A DNA stretch of 64,000 nt from Chitinophaga pinensis. Its GTDB lineage: Bacteria; Bacteroidota; Bacteroidia; UKL13-3. The stretch spans positions 102,331-166,330 of the forward strand of contig CAMDHZ010000004.1 in NCBI GenBank assembly GCA_945898275.1, given 5' to 3'. The translations under genes and the position numbers were made by a program. Under the pieces are notes generated by a model. It ran no database searches. It saw only the letters and a list, made by a program, of their open reading frames with translations, and was not told the DNA's origin. Positions 43,355-53,100 of the stretch are shown here, one piece after another (within the stretch, counting starts at the first letter, position 1; each line of letters opens with the position of its first letter).

Positions 43355-45649
43355 ATGTCACACGCAACAATTAAAACTTTTGAAACAGGTGGAAAAGAGA
43401 TTTCCATCGAAACCGGGCGTTTGGCCCGTCAGGCAGATGGTGCCGTTGTAGTAAAGCAAGGCGATACCATGATTTTGGCAACCGTTGTTTCTGCCAAAGA
43501 TGCTAAGGATGATGTGGATTTTATGCCACTTACTGTAGACTACCAAGAGAAATTTGCATCTGTAGGAAGAATTCCAGGTAGTTTTCACAAGCGTGAAGCC
43601 AAATTAAGTGATTATGAAGTATTGGTTAGCCGTATTGTTGACCGTGCTTTACGCCCACTGTTTCCAGAGAATTACCATGCTGACACGCAGGTAGCTTTAA
43701 CGCTTATATCTTCTGATAAGAACATTATGCCAGATGCTTTGGTAGGTTTAGCGGCATCTGCAGCCCTTATGGTGAGTGATGTTCCTTTTAATGGTCCCAT
43801 CTCCGAAGTGCGTGTAGCGCGCATTGATGGTAAATATGTAATCAATCCATACAAAGATGAATTAGAACGTGCAGACATTGATTTAATCGTTGCAGGTACA
43901 GAAAAGGATCTTAACATGGTTGAGGGTGAATGTGCTGAGGTGAACGAGGCTGATATGCTAGAGGCTTTAAAGCATGCACATGAGGCAATTAAACAGCAAA
44001 TCAAAGCCCAATGGGAATTGGCAGATTTATTGGGTGGTCGCAAGCCGGCCCGCGAGTATAACCACGAGCGCAGCAATCCAGAATTACAAGCAGCCATTCA
44101 TGCATTTGCTTATGATAAAGTTTATGCAGTTGCCAAAGCGCAGCTAGGAAAAGCTGAGCGTTCTGCAGGCTTTAAAGCCATTAGAGCAGAGTTTGTGGCA
44201 AGCTTGCCAGAAGGTACAGAAACAGATAAGTTTTTAATGAACAAGTATTTTCATGATGTAGAATATGATGCTGTTCGTGCCATGATTATCAATGATAGAA
44301 CGCGTTTAGATGGTAGAAAATTGGATCAAGTTAGACCAATCTGGAGTGAAGTTGGATATTTGCCAGGCTCTCATGGCTCGGCTATCTTCACAAGAGGAGA
44401 AACCCAGTCCTTAACAACGGTTACCTTAGGAACTAAACTAGATGAGCAAATGCTTGATAGTCCTATGAATGAAGGATATTCAAAGTTTTTGTTACATTAC
44501 AATTTTCCTTCTTTCTCTACAGGTGAAGTAAAGCCAAATAGAGGTCCAGGCCGCAGAGAAATTGGTCATGGAAATTTAGCACTTAGAGGATTAAAAAGAG
44601 TATTGCCAGGAGCGCCAGTTAATCCTTATACCGTAAGGATTGTATCAGATATTTTAGAATCAAATGGTTCGTCTTCAATGGCAACTGTTTGTGCAGGTTC
44701 ATTGGCATTAATGGATGCGGGTATCAAGATTACGGGTGCAGTGAGTGGTATTGCTATGGGATTAATAAGTGATGAAACCACTGGAAAATATGCTATTTTA
44801 TCGGATATCTTAGGAGATGAAGATCACTTAGGCGATATGGATTTCAAAGTAATTGGCACAAGCAAAGGTATTGTTGCTTGCCAAATGGATATTAAGATAA
44901 ACGGTTTACGTTGGGAAATGGTAGAAGAAGCCTTGAACCAAGCAAAAGCTGGTCGTTTACACATCATGAATGAAATGAACAAGACCATTGCGGAACCAAA
45001 TGTAGATTACAAGCCAAATGCACCAAGAATTGAAACTATCATCATCGATAAAGAATTTATTGGCGCTGTAATTGGGCCAGGAGGTAAAATCATTCAAGGA
45101 ATTCAAAAAGAGTCGGGTGCAGTTATTTCTATAACAGAAGTAGGCAACACTGGTGTAGTAGAGATAGCTTCAAACAGTGGCGAAAGCATGCGCAAGGCAG
45201 TTGGGATGGTTAAGGCGATTGTAGCAGTGCCAGAAGTTGGTGCAGAATACGATGGTAAGGTTAAATCAATTGTAGATTTTGGTGCTTTCGTAGAAATTAT
45301 GCCAGGTAAAGATGGATTATTACATATCAGTGAAGTTGGCTGGAGCCGTTTGGCTACTATGGAAGGTGTAATGAATGTTGGAGACCAAATACGCGTTAAA
45401 TTAATTGAGGTTGACCCTAAAACAGGCAAGCTGAAATTAAGTCGCAAAGTATTGTTGCCAAAGCCAGAAGGCTATGTTGAGCCAGCACCAAGAGAAAACA
45501 GACCCCCACGTGATGGCGACCGTGGCGGAGACCGAGGTGGATTTAGAGATAGAGGCCCTAGAGACGGTAACCGCGATGGCGGAAACAGAGATAGAGGTCC
45601 AAGACCACCTCGCACAAAAGAGGGAGGCTCAAACCAATCGGAAGATTAA
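43355..45649 (+). CDS. pnp: Polyribonucleotide nucleotidyltransferase
   Basis: 764 residues from the ATG at 43355. Two RNase PH-like domains (about 1-215 and 300-540, with the active-site segments [15 protein letters not shown] and [11 protein letters not shown]), a KH domain (about 560-615, [11 protein letters not shown]) and an S1 domain (about 625-695). It degrades RNA 3'-5' phosphorolytically and takes part in RNA turnover. The tail (about 710-764) is rich in Arg, Gly and Asp, an RGG-like extension not found in E. coli PNPase. It follows rpsO and ends in a terminator. Confidence 0.98.
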   Translation: MSHATIKTFETGGKEISIETGRLARQADGAVVVKQGDTMILATVVSAKDAKDDVDFMPLTVDYQEKFASVGRIPGSFHKREAKLSDYEVLVSRIVDRALRPLFPENYHADTQVALTLISSDKNIMPDALVGLAASAALMVSDVPFNGPISEVRVARIDGKYVINPYKDELERADIDLIVAGTEKDLNMVEGECAEVNEADMLEALKHAHEAIKQQIKAQWELADLLGGRKPAREYNHERSNPELQAAIHAFAYDKVYAVAKAQLGKAERSAGFKAIRAEFVASLPEGTETDKFLMNKYFHDVEYDAVRAMIINDRTRLDGRKLDQVRPIWSEVGYLPGSHGSAIFTRGETQSLTTVTLGTKLDEQMLDSPMNEGYSKFLLHYNFPSFSTGEVKPNRGPGRREIGHGNLALRGLKRVLPGAPVNPYTVRIVSDILESNGSSSMATVCAGSLALMDAGIKITGAVSGIAMGLISDETTGKYAILSDILGDEDHLGDMDFKVIGTSKGIVACQMDIKINGLRWEMVEEALNQAKAGRLHIMNEMNKTIAEPNVDYKPNAPRIETIIIDKEFIGAVIGPGGKIIQGIQKESGAVISITEVGNTGVVEIASNSGESMRKAVGMVKAIVAVPEVGAEYDGKVKSIVDFGAFVEIMPGKDGLLHISEVGWSRLATMEGVMNVGDQIRVKLIEVDPKTGKLKLSRKVLLPKPEGYVEPAPRENRPPRDGDRGGDRGGFRDRGPRDGNRDGGNRDRGPRPPRTKEGGSNQSED

Positions 45650-45669
45650 TAAAAATTAATACTAACTAG

Positions 45670-45700
45670 AAAGTGGCTGTAATAGGCCACTTTTTTTTTG
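45670..45700 (+). terminator. Rho-independent terminator after pnp
   Basis: AAAGTGGC (45670-45677) pairs with GCCACTTT (45686-45693) around an 8-base loop, followed by a run of T. Confidence 0.9.
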
Positions 45701-45707
45701 ATTAAGC

Positions 45708-46085
45708 TTAAAGGTTATTCACTTTTCTATAAATAGATTGAGAAATATCTGCTGAATTGAAGTTAACTAATAATCCTAGTTTCAGATTGGCTAAGCGGAG
45801 GTAGGTAAGCAGTTGTTTATGGTGAACTTCGGCAAGCATACTAGTTGATTTTATTTCAAGAATAACCTTGTTTTCAACTAATATGTCAATTCTGAAGCAA
45901 GGGTTTAAGTAAATTCCATCATAAAATAACGGAACAGGTTTTTGAGTATGCACTGTTAATCCTTCCTTTTTAAGCTCATGGGCTAAGGTTGCTTCATAAA
46001 CAGATTCAAATAAACCAGGGCCAAGTTTATTGTAAACAGTGAAAATACATTTTCGTATAAGGTATGAGACTTCGTTTTCTGTCAT
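45708..46085 (-). CDS. GxxExxY-family protein
   Basis: 125 residues. The name-giving motif GPGLFESVYEATLAHEL (about 22-38) and the nuclease-like LEIKSTSMLAEVHHKQLLTY are clear. The fold is restriction-endonuclease-like (PD-(D/E)xK-type), but function is not established. Convergent with pnp. Confidence 0.9.
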   Translation of the reverse strand: MTENEVSYLIRKCIFTVYNKLGPGLFESVYEATLAHELKKEGLTVHTQKPVPLFYDGIYLNPCFRIDILVENKVILEIKSTSMLAEVHHKQLLTYLRLANLKLGLLVNFNSADISQSIYRKVNNL

Positions 46086-46235
46086 AATTCAAATTTATAT
46101 TTGAAACATTGAAGTTTTGTACTCGAATCAATAACAAATCAGGGTTTTAGGATTTAGTTAGCTTGTTTTTTGGTGAAATCTTGTTTAGGAGGAATATTGT
46201 GCTTTATTTGAAATTTACCTCATATGCAATTGAAT

Positions 46236-46318
46236 TCACGCAGATTGCACAGATGAGTTTCCCGCACATGACGCAGATTGGTTTCCCGCAGATAGCGCAG
46301 ATGTGTTCACCGCAGATA
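46236..46318. repeat. 24-bp tandem repeats, CGCAGATNGCGCAGAT type
   Basis: Consecutive 24-base units with spacer TTTCC begin near 46236: CACGCAGATTGCACAGATGA, then CCCGCACATGACGCAGATTG, then CCCGCAGATAGCGCAGATGT. Similar units recur at about 46608-46680. This GCAGAT repeat type is scattered through Bacteroidota genomes. Confidence 0.8.
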
Positions 46319-46440
46319 GCGCGGAGGTTTTACAGCAGTTTTTTGTAGATTATTAATAATTTTTTCAAACTACTTCAGCGAGATCTGCGTGTTTTTAATC
46401 AGCGGCATCAGCGATAAAATGGGAATAGGTTGGGAGAATT
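46295..46440. repeat. 146-bp direct repeat, copy 1
   Basis: Begins GCGCAGATGTGTTCACCGCA and ends GGGAATAGGTTGGGAGAATT. It is the same as 46455-46600 with three mismatches by eye. Confidence 0.9.
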
Positions 46441-46454
46441 TTTAACCCCAGATT

Positions 46455-46600
46455 GCGCAGATGTGTTCACCGCAAATAACGCGGAGGTTTTACAGCAGTT
46501 TTTTGTAGATTATTAATAATTTTTTCAAACTACTTCAGCGAGATTTGCGTGTTTTTAATCAGCGGCATCAGCGATAAAATGGGAATAGGTTGGGAGAATT
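46455..46600. repeat. 146-bp direct repeat, copy 2
   Basis: Second copy of the repeat at 46295-46440, 14 bases after it. Three substitutions: two in the GCAAATAAC segment, one in GAGATTTGCG. Confidence 0.9.
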
Positions 46601-46774
46601 AGTTTTCCGGTAGATTGCGCAGATGTGTTCACCGCAGATGACGCAGATTGGTTTCCCGCAGATAGCGCAGATGTGTTTCTGCTGATAGTGGGTATCCATA
46701 ATTTAGAAATTGGTTCTTTTTGGTTGTTGCTAAGAATATATTTTGAGTTAATACCCATTTATTTATTTTGCACC

Positions 46775-47794
46775 ATGAATAGACTTGAAAAGATTGCAGT
46801 AATTGGAGGTGGAAGTTGGGCAACGGCTTTAGTTAAAATTCTTTGCGAACAAAAGGCTTTGCCAACTTCTCAAATTAAGCAGTTAATGTGGTGGGTTAGA
46901 ACGGAAGAAAAGGCAGAGTTTATTAAAACTCACCGTCACAATCCTGATTACATAAGCGCCATAGAAATTCATCCAGAATTGATAGAAGTAAGTCATGATT
47001 TAGAATACGTTATTTCCAATTCAGATGCCTTGGTGATTGCAATTCCTGCTGCCTTTTTAGAGAAATCTATTGGTGATATCCCAAAACAATTATTCAAAGG
47101 GAAGATAGTAATTTCTGCTATTAAGGGTTTAGTTCCAAGCACAAGACAAGTGGTTGGAGACTATTTTACCGAACATTATAAAATCGCAGAAAAGGATATT
47201 TTAGTAATTTCTGGCCCTTGTCATGCAGAGGAAGTTGCAAGTGAAAAGCTTTCCTATTTAACTATTGCTGGTTTGAACCAAGATTTAGCTAGATATTTTG
47301 CTCAGCAATTGGCTTGTAGATATATCAAAACTGTTGCCTCTATGGATGTAAGAGGAACTGAATATGGTGCAGTGCTTAAGAATATTTATGCTGTGGCGGC
47401 TGGTATTTGTCATGGACTTGGATATGGCGATAACTTTCAAGCCGTGTTGATGAGTAATAGCATTCGCGAAATGAAACGCTTTTTGCGCAACCTTACCGAT
47501 GCAGACAGAAAGATAAATCATAGTGCCTATTTGGGAGATTTACTAGTTACAGGTTACTCTGTACACAGTAGAAATAGAACTTTTGGGAATATGATTGGCA
47601 AAGGGTACACGGTTCAAGCTGCCCAAATGGAAATGAAAATGATTGCAGAAGGATATTATGCAACAGCAACCATTCATGATTTAAACGAGAAAATGCAAAT
47701 CAAAATGCCAATTATGGATACAGTGCATCAAATTTTATACGAAGGTAAATCTGCTTCAAAGTCTATTGAAAAGCTAACTGAGAAGTTGGTTTAA
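46775..47794 (+). CDS. gpsA: Glycerol-3-phosphate dehydrogenase [NAD(P)+]
   Basis: 339 residues from the ATG at 46775; the frame extends 50 codons upstream into the repeats, which do not look coding. The Rossmann motif IAVIGGGSWATALVKIL, the VISGPCHAEEVASE segment, and the catalytic Lys region GAVLKNIYAVAAGICHGLGY are present. It makes sn-glycerol-3-phosphate for phospholipid synthesis. The repeat block ends about 95 bases upstream, so its promoter lies near or in repeat-derived DNA. Confidence 0.96.
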   Translation: MNRLEKIAVIGGGSWATALVKILCEQKALPTSQIKQLMWWVRTEEKAEFIKTHRHNPDYISAIEIHPELIEVSHDLEYVISNSDALVIAIPAAFLEKSIGDIPKQLFKGKIVISAIKGLVPSTRQVVGDYFTEHYKIAEKDILVISGPCHAEEVASEKLSYLTIAGLNQDLARYFAQQLACRYIKTVASMDVRGTEYGAVLKNIYAVAAGICHGLGYGDNFQAVLMSNSIREMKRFLRNLTDADRKINHSAYLGDLLVTGYSVHSRNRTFGNMIGKGYTVQAAQMEMKMIAEGYYATATIHDLNEKMQIKMPIMDTVHQILYEGKSASKSIEKLTEKLV

Positions 47795-47805
47795 ATTTTT
47801 TTTAC

Positions 47806-50175
47806 TTACGGCAGATTCCTAACCACCTCAAAAGGCAATTCAATACGTTCTCCATTTTCATCTTCTACAATTAATTGATGCTTGCCTGCTGGAGGTGAAA
47901 TTCCCATTTGATGAAACTCCCTGGTAGTGCCTATATATTTTCCGTTTAGGTACCAAAATACTTTGGTATTTCTATTGCGATGCGCCAGTTCAATAACTGC
48001 TTTTCCCTCTACGCCATCAATTTCTTTTGGAATGTATAGTGAGCTTAATCGTTTAGGATAAATAATTTCCATCATTGAATTTAGCTCTTCAATGTTTTCA
48101 CATCCTGGTTTCCATTTTGGTAACATTTTGTAATTGGCATCCTTACTTTTATAATACCATTCCATCGCTGGTGGCAATATAAACCAAGATTGATGCACCA
48201 TATTGCTTGGAGATTCACAAGTGCTATTTACCCTGTACCTACCAGATTTATCTAAATGTATCAGCTGATGGTAATTACAAGTAGGCTGGGTGGATTTGCT
48301 TTTTACTATCCAAACCGTATCGGCCGACACACAAAAATCACTAAGCTTATTCCCGCTTTCTTTACAAATCAACTGCTTTTTCATGTTGTCATAGGGTTGT
48401 TCGAACCAAGTCTGGCGAGGCAATAATTTTATGAGATCGAAAAGTACCGGTGCTGCGGCTTGAACCCCTGTTAAGCCAGGCCTTCCTTCTCCATCTGCAT
48501 TTCCTGCCCAAACACAAACCAAAAAACCTGGGGTTAAACCAATGGCCCAAGCATCTCTAAAACCAAAGCTAGTACCTGTTTTCCAAGCAACCCTTCTTGA
48601 TGAAATAAACTGCGTCCAATTTTCTTCTTCTCCTGGTCGCACCAAGTCCTGCATGGCTTCAAACATATGCCAAATGGCTCCTGCATTTATGGGCGTTGAT
48701 TTTGCTTTTTGAGGTATGAGTTGTGGCGAGTTTCCAACAATAATATTTGGGAAGGCAAAGTCTTTTGGTTCAAACCGACCGCTATTGCTGCCAAAGTGGT
48801 TTAATTGCCTAGCTAAGCTCGCATAAACACTGCTTATCTCCCACATGCTATTTTCGCCACCTCCCAAAATAAGTGACAAGCCATAATGAGAGGCGCCTTT
48901 GTCCAAAGAAATAATTCCAAGACGATTTAACAAATCATAAAATCGTTCAGTTCTGTATTGTTGCAACATTCTAACGGCTGGCACATTAAGAGACCTTGCC
49001 AATGCTATATCTGCATGCACTGCACCATCATACGATAAATTAAAGTTTTGAGGCATATAACCAGCCACTTGAGTAGGAATATCGGCCAAAAGAGACCTAG
49101 GTAGCAATAAACCATCTTGCAACATTGCGGCGTACAACAATGGTTTTAAAGTGCTGCCAGGACTGCGTTTAGCCGGTATCATATCTACATAACTTTCAAC
49201 AGCTACATCTTCTGGATGGTATACATTACCAACATAAGCCATGACCTCGTTTTTATCTATGTCTAAGATTAATGCAGCAATATTGTTCACGCCATTTCCT
49301 TTGAGCTTTTGGTGGTGTAATTCTAGTATTGCGTTGGTTTGTATTTGTAATTCTTTAGAGAGTGTGGTTTGAACCAAGGCGTTATTTACTGTAATATTTA
49401 AGGCAGATTCACTTAAAGAATTTAATAAGTTGGGAGCAAGATTTGGCAATGGGAGCGGCTTCTGAGGGATAGGTTCAAGCAAAGACAGTGAATGTGTTTC
49501 ATTAGAAATTTGCCCAGTTTCTTTTAGTTTATCCAACAATTTGTTTCGCTTATTTAGTAAAGCTTTTCGGTTTTTATCTGGCCTTACCAAGGCTGGGCTA
49601 TTAGGTAATACAGCAAGACTACATATTTCTCCCCAGCTCAGTTGCGAAGCCTCTCTTCCAAAATAGCGCCATGCGGCGGCCTGTAAGCCCACAACATTGC
49701 CACCAAAGGGTGCATGTGAGGCATAAAGTTGTATAATTTCTTTCTTTGAATAGGATAGTTCTAAGCGGATTGCAAGTGCTATCTCGATGATTTTTTCAAT
49801 GAAAGTGCGTGGTTTTTGCCTACTCATTCTAATCACTTGCATGCTTAAGGTGCTGCCGCCACTAACAACAGCGCCATATTTTAGGTTTAGGTAAATGGCT
49901 CTTCCAAACGCCAACGGGTCGAACCCTGGGTGCATAAAAAACCTTTTATCTTCAAAGCAAACAATTGCCTTTTCAAACTTTTCTGGAATGGCATAGCTTG
50001 GTTCAAAACGCCACTGTCCATCCTGCGCTATTCTGGCTTGTAGGAGCTGTCCTTTTTTATCAAGTAATACAACTGCATAGGGTGTTTTAAAAAGGTTTTT
50101 AGGTAGGCTGAACCAAAAGCCAATAAGAAGTAAAATTATTAAAGAAGCAAATAGAAGTCTTTTTTTATGCCTCAC
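47806..50175 (-). CDS. pbpC: Penicillin-binding protein 1C
   Basis: 789 residues, periplasmic with an N-terminal membrane anchor (about 5-25). GT51 glycosyltransferase (about 60-230, EDKRFFMHPGFDPLAF and SGGSTLSMQVIRM), transpeptidase (about 300-560, SxxK in SPGSTLKP and KTG in AWKTGTSFGFRDAWA) and the BiPBP_C beta domain at the end (about 700-789). It overlaps the alpha-2-macroglobulin gene by 4 bases. This pairing is known in many Gram-negatives; the pair is thought to protect and repair the cell wall after attack. Confidence 0.95.
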   Translation of the reverse strand: MRHKKRLLFASLIILLLIGFWFSLPKNLFKTPYAVVLLDKKGQLLQARIAQDGQWRFEPSYAIPEKFEKAIVCFEDKRFFMHPGFDPLAFGRAIYLNLKYGAVVSGGSTLSMQVIRMSRQKPRTFIEKIIEIALAIRLELSYSKKEIIQLYASHAPFGGNVVGLQAAAWRYFGREASQLSWGEICSLAVLPNSPALVRPDKNRKALLNKRNKLLDKLKETGQISNETHSLSLLEPIPQKPLPLPNLAPNLLNSLSESALNITVNNALVQTTLSKELQIQTNAILELHHQKLKGNGVNNIAALILDIDKNEVMAYVGNVYHPEDVAVESYVDMIPAKRSPGSTLKPLLYAAMLQDGLLLPRSLLADIPTQVAGYMPQNFNLSYDGAVHADIALARSLNVPAVRMLQQYRTERFYDLLNRLGIISLDKGASHYGLSLILGGGENSMWEISSVYASLARQLNHFGSNSGRFEPKDFAFPNIIVGNSPQLIPQKAKSTPINAGAIWHMFEAMQDLVRPGEEENWTQFISSRRVAWKTGTSFGFRDAWAIGLTPGFLVCVWAGNADGEGRPGLTGVQAAAPVLFDLIKLLPRQTWFEQPYDNMKKQLICKESGNKLSDFCVSADTVWIVKSKSTQPTCNYHQLIHLDKSGRYRVNSTCESPSNMVHQSWFILPPAMEWYYKSKDANYKMLPKWKPGCENIEELNSMMEIIYPKRLSSLYIPKEIDGVEGKAVIELAHRNRNTKVFWYLNGKYIGTTREFHQMGISPPAGKHQLIVEDENGERIELPFEVVRNLP

Positions 50176-53100
50176 TTGCTTACAGTTGCATTTTGATTAT
50201 TAGGAATTACGCTCACCCATTTTCCTTCCATCCTTGCCTGAATTTGGCCTTTATACATGCTTTCACAAGAGAATCCTGGTAAATAGAAACTACCTTGATA
50301 ACTTGCATTTAGAAGTACTACAAATGTTAGCTGTTGTTTCGCTGGCAGATCAAAATAGTTGTAAACTCTATCATCTCTTACATCTTGGTATCTTGGCGTT
50401 GCATAATTCCCTGTTTGGTTATTGTCTAATCGGTTGTTATGAATTTCCCAACCACTAGGCATAACCATACTCAAAGCCAAATCTGTATAATCTCCCATTA
50501 GGCCAGGATTGCTTAAGGTAATTTCTGCTTTAAAGTCTTTGCCTTGTGTTATACTTTCTGGGTTGATAGGATTGCCATTCATGTCTTTAAATAGTACTTC
50601 CATATTTAGGTTAGAGGCAAGAGAAGTCTGTTTTCCTATGGCAGGTTGCCCACGTGTAATTAGTCTAGCGAAAAGTAATTGGCCACTACCATTCTTAACT
50701 GTTAAATTACCCTTTGCATTGGCATTAATAGGCAGGTTAACCAATTGACCATTGCTTCTTACATGTGTTGTTTTACCGTTGATTGTATAGTCAAATTCTA
50801 ATACTTTGTTTTCGTTATACTTTCCGGTTAAAGAAGCCACCGCCAAAAGTGAATAAGCAGCAGATTGGGTGCTTAGGTACCCAGAGCCGTTTAAGTTTTT
50901 GCAAACCTTTTGAAGCAGGGTATAAGCTTTTGCTTTCTCCCCTAATAATACAAGTGTTTCCAGCATCAAGGCTTCGTCCCTTTCGATTGAACCATAAGTG
51001 TAATTCTCTTCATCTGTTTGAGATTTTGCAATTAGTTTTTCATTTTTTATTAGGCTTAAACCTATGTCTTTATTTCCTGTAAGTGCGTATGCCGCAGCTA
51101 ATCGCCAACGCGCATTTGGAGAAAGATCTGGCAATTCTTTTAAGCGATTCATTGCGCCTAATTCTGGAGCTTTTGCAAGCGCCAAAGTATATAAACGATA
51201 GGCTTGCTCTAAATCATGGCTTGTAGAGCCATTGCGCATCCAAATAAGTGCTTTAGATTTTTGGTATCTTTTCCAATTGTTAAGAAGGTTAAGCGGAAGA
51301 GAGTAGCCAGCATTTTGTGCTTCTACAAGAAAGTGGCCCACATAACTACTTGCCCAATCTTGTGCTTGCATTTCGCCTTGCCAATAGGCAAATCCACCTT
51401 CATTGTTTTGAAAGGATTTGAGTCTGTTGATACCTGCTTTTACATTATAATCAATTTCATTTTTCCAGCCTTGGTGCAGTTCAGTTATTCTGTTAAGCAT
51501 TAATTGTGGGAATACAGCTGAAGTGGTTTGTTCTACGCAGCCATGAGGGTAATGGATTAGCTCTCTCAATCGTTTTTCTAAGTTGATAGGAGGGATGCTA
51601 CTAACCTCTAAACTTGCTGTGTTGGTGCCTTCAATTCCTGGAAATTGAAAGGCAGTATTCCATGTTTTGCCATTTTCTAAAGTGCCTTCATATACATTGT
51701 TTTCATATGGGTTGGGATTGCTAATATTAAGCTCAATTTCATTGCTTGCCTTCTCATTGCCACTGCTGGCTTCAATTTTAATCTTTGCAATGCCCAATTG
51801 GTTTTTTACTTCCAAGTAATCAAAAGTTAGTACTTCATCTCCAGGTTTATTAAACTTAATGTTTTTAGTTGATGAACCTTTTATGGCTATCGGCCCTGTT
51901 GTTGTAACTTTTACACTTACATTTTTAATCGAATTCTCTAAAGCGAAAATGGTCATAGGGAGTTGTAATTTTTCTCCGGGTCTCAAAACCCTTGGCACGG
52001 TTGCCAATACCATAAGTGGTTTTTTAACTGGCACCGATTTCTCTGCAAAACCATATGCACCTTCATAACCTGCTACCACCATTACCCTAACAGCCCCAAC
52101 ATAATCTTGAATATTGATAGTATGTTGGCCTTGTTTGCCTGCTTCAACATGGAAGGGGCCAATAAATTTAATGGCAGGTTTAAATCGTTTTGCTTTGTTG
52201 TCTTTAGATTTTTTATTTAGACCTTCATCTCCACCAATACTAAGTGTGCGGTTAAATTGAGAACCAAAGGCACCCATTACAAAATCATACATGTCCCATG
52301 ATTTTACACCTAGGGCTTCTTTTGCATAAAAATGCGCATGTGGGTCTGGTGTTTTGAACCGAGTGAGGTCTAGTAACCCTTCGTCAACAACAGCTAAAGT
52401 ATAAGTCATTGCTCTTCCATTGGCTTCAGAAACCGTTACCAAATTGTTCTCATCAGGTCTAATTTGAGCCTTCATGTTAATCATGGGTTTTAGAATGCTT
52501 AAAGGATCCTCCACCTTAATAGGAAGCATACCATAGAGGCGAATAGGTAAATCATTGTTAACCTGACCATTAGGTTGTATTAAGGTAACATGCGCAAACA
52601 CATTTGGAAGCATGTCTTTTGTGATAGTAAAGGAATAATTGGTTTGACCCTTACTTGCTTCAATCCAAAATGTTGAAATAATACCAGAGCCATTTTCAAG
52701 GCTAAGCAGGGCCCTTCCGGCTTGGGGAGTTGGCAAGGTGATGCTGGCTTTTTCTCCAACATTGAAGGTTGATTTATTCAAAGAAAAGGTAAGCATTGCT
52801 GCATCCAAAGCGCCTTCTCTTTGGGGCCTTCCAGCCCAACCCGGCCAATCCATATAGAAGGCTTTTCCGCTGCTGTGTCCTTCTTCGTCGGTAACAATCA
52901 TTAAGTATCTGCCCCATTCTGGGTAGTTTACACGGAAACTAAAATCTGCCTTTCCGTTGTTCAACTCAATTTCTTCTTCTAGGATACTACTATATTCTTC
53001 GGAGTTGGCATAATTGCTCAAGTCATCTTCACTGCGGTCCCACCACCAACGCCAATTTATTTTAAATATTTTTACAGTTGCGTTTCGTTTACCAGGGCTG

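Larger units (their letters stand above)
46086..46774. other. Repeat-filled intergenic region
   Basis: 689 bases with no gene. It holds 24-base tandem units and two 146-base near-identical repeats (next entries). It ends at the gpsA start. Confidence 0.8.

Noticed and set aside
43672..44097. 141-codon frame antisense to pnp
   Set aside because: It lies fully inside pnp, has no family features, and its composition mirrors the sense strand.
46163..46348. 61-codon frame in the repeat region before gpsA
   Set aside because: It is made of the 24-bp tandem repeat, and its composition is repetitive rather than protein-like.
46236..46680. CRISPR array
   Set aside because: The 24-bp units have no regular unique spacers and no cas gene is near; the block is a tandem repeat.
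46625..46774. 50-codon upstream extension of gpsA
   Set aside because: It encodes repeat-derived residues, while the Rossmann motif begins at the ATG at 46775.
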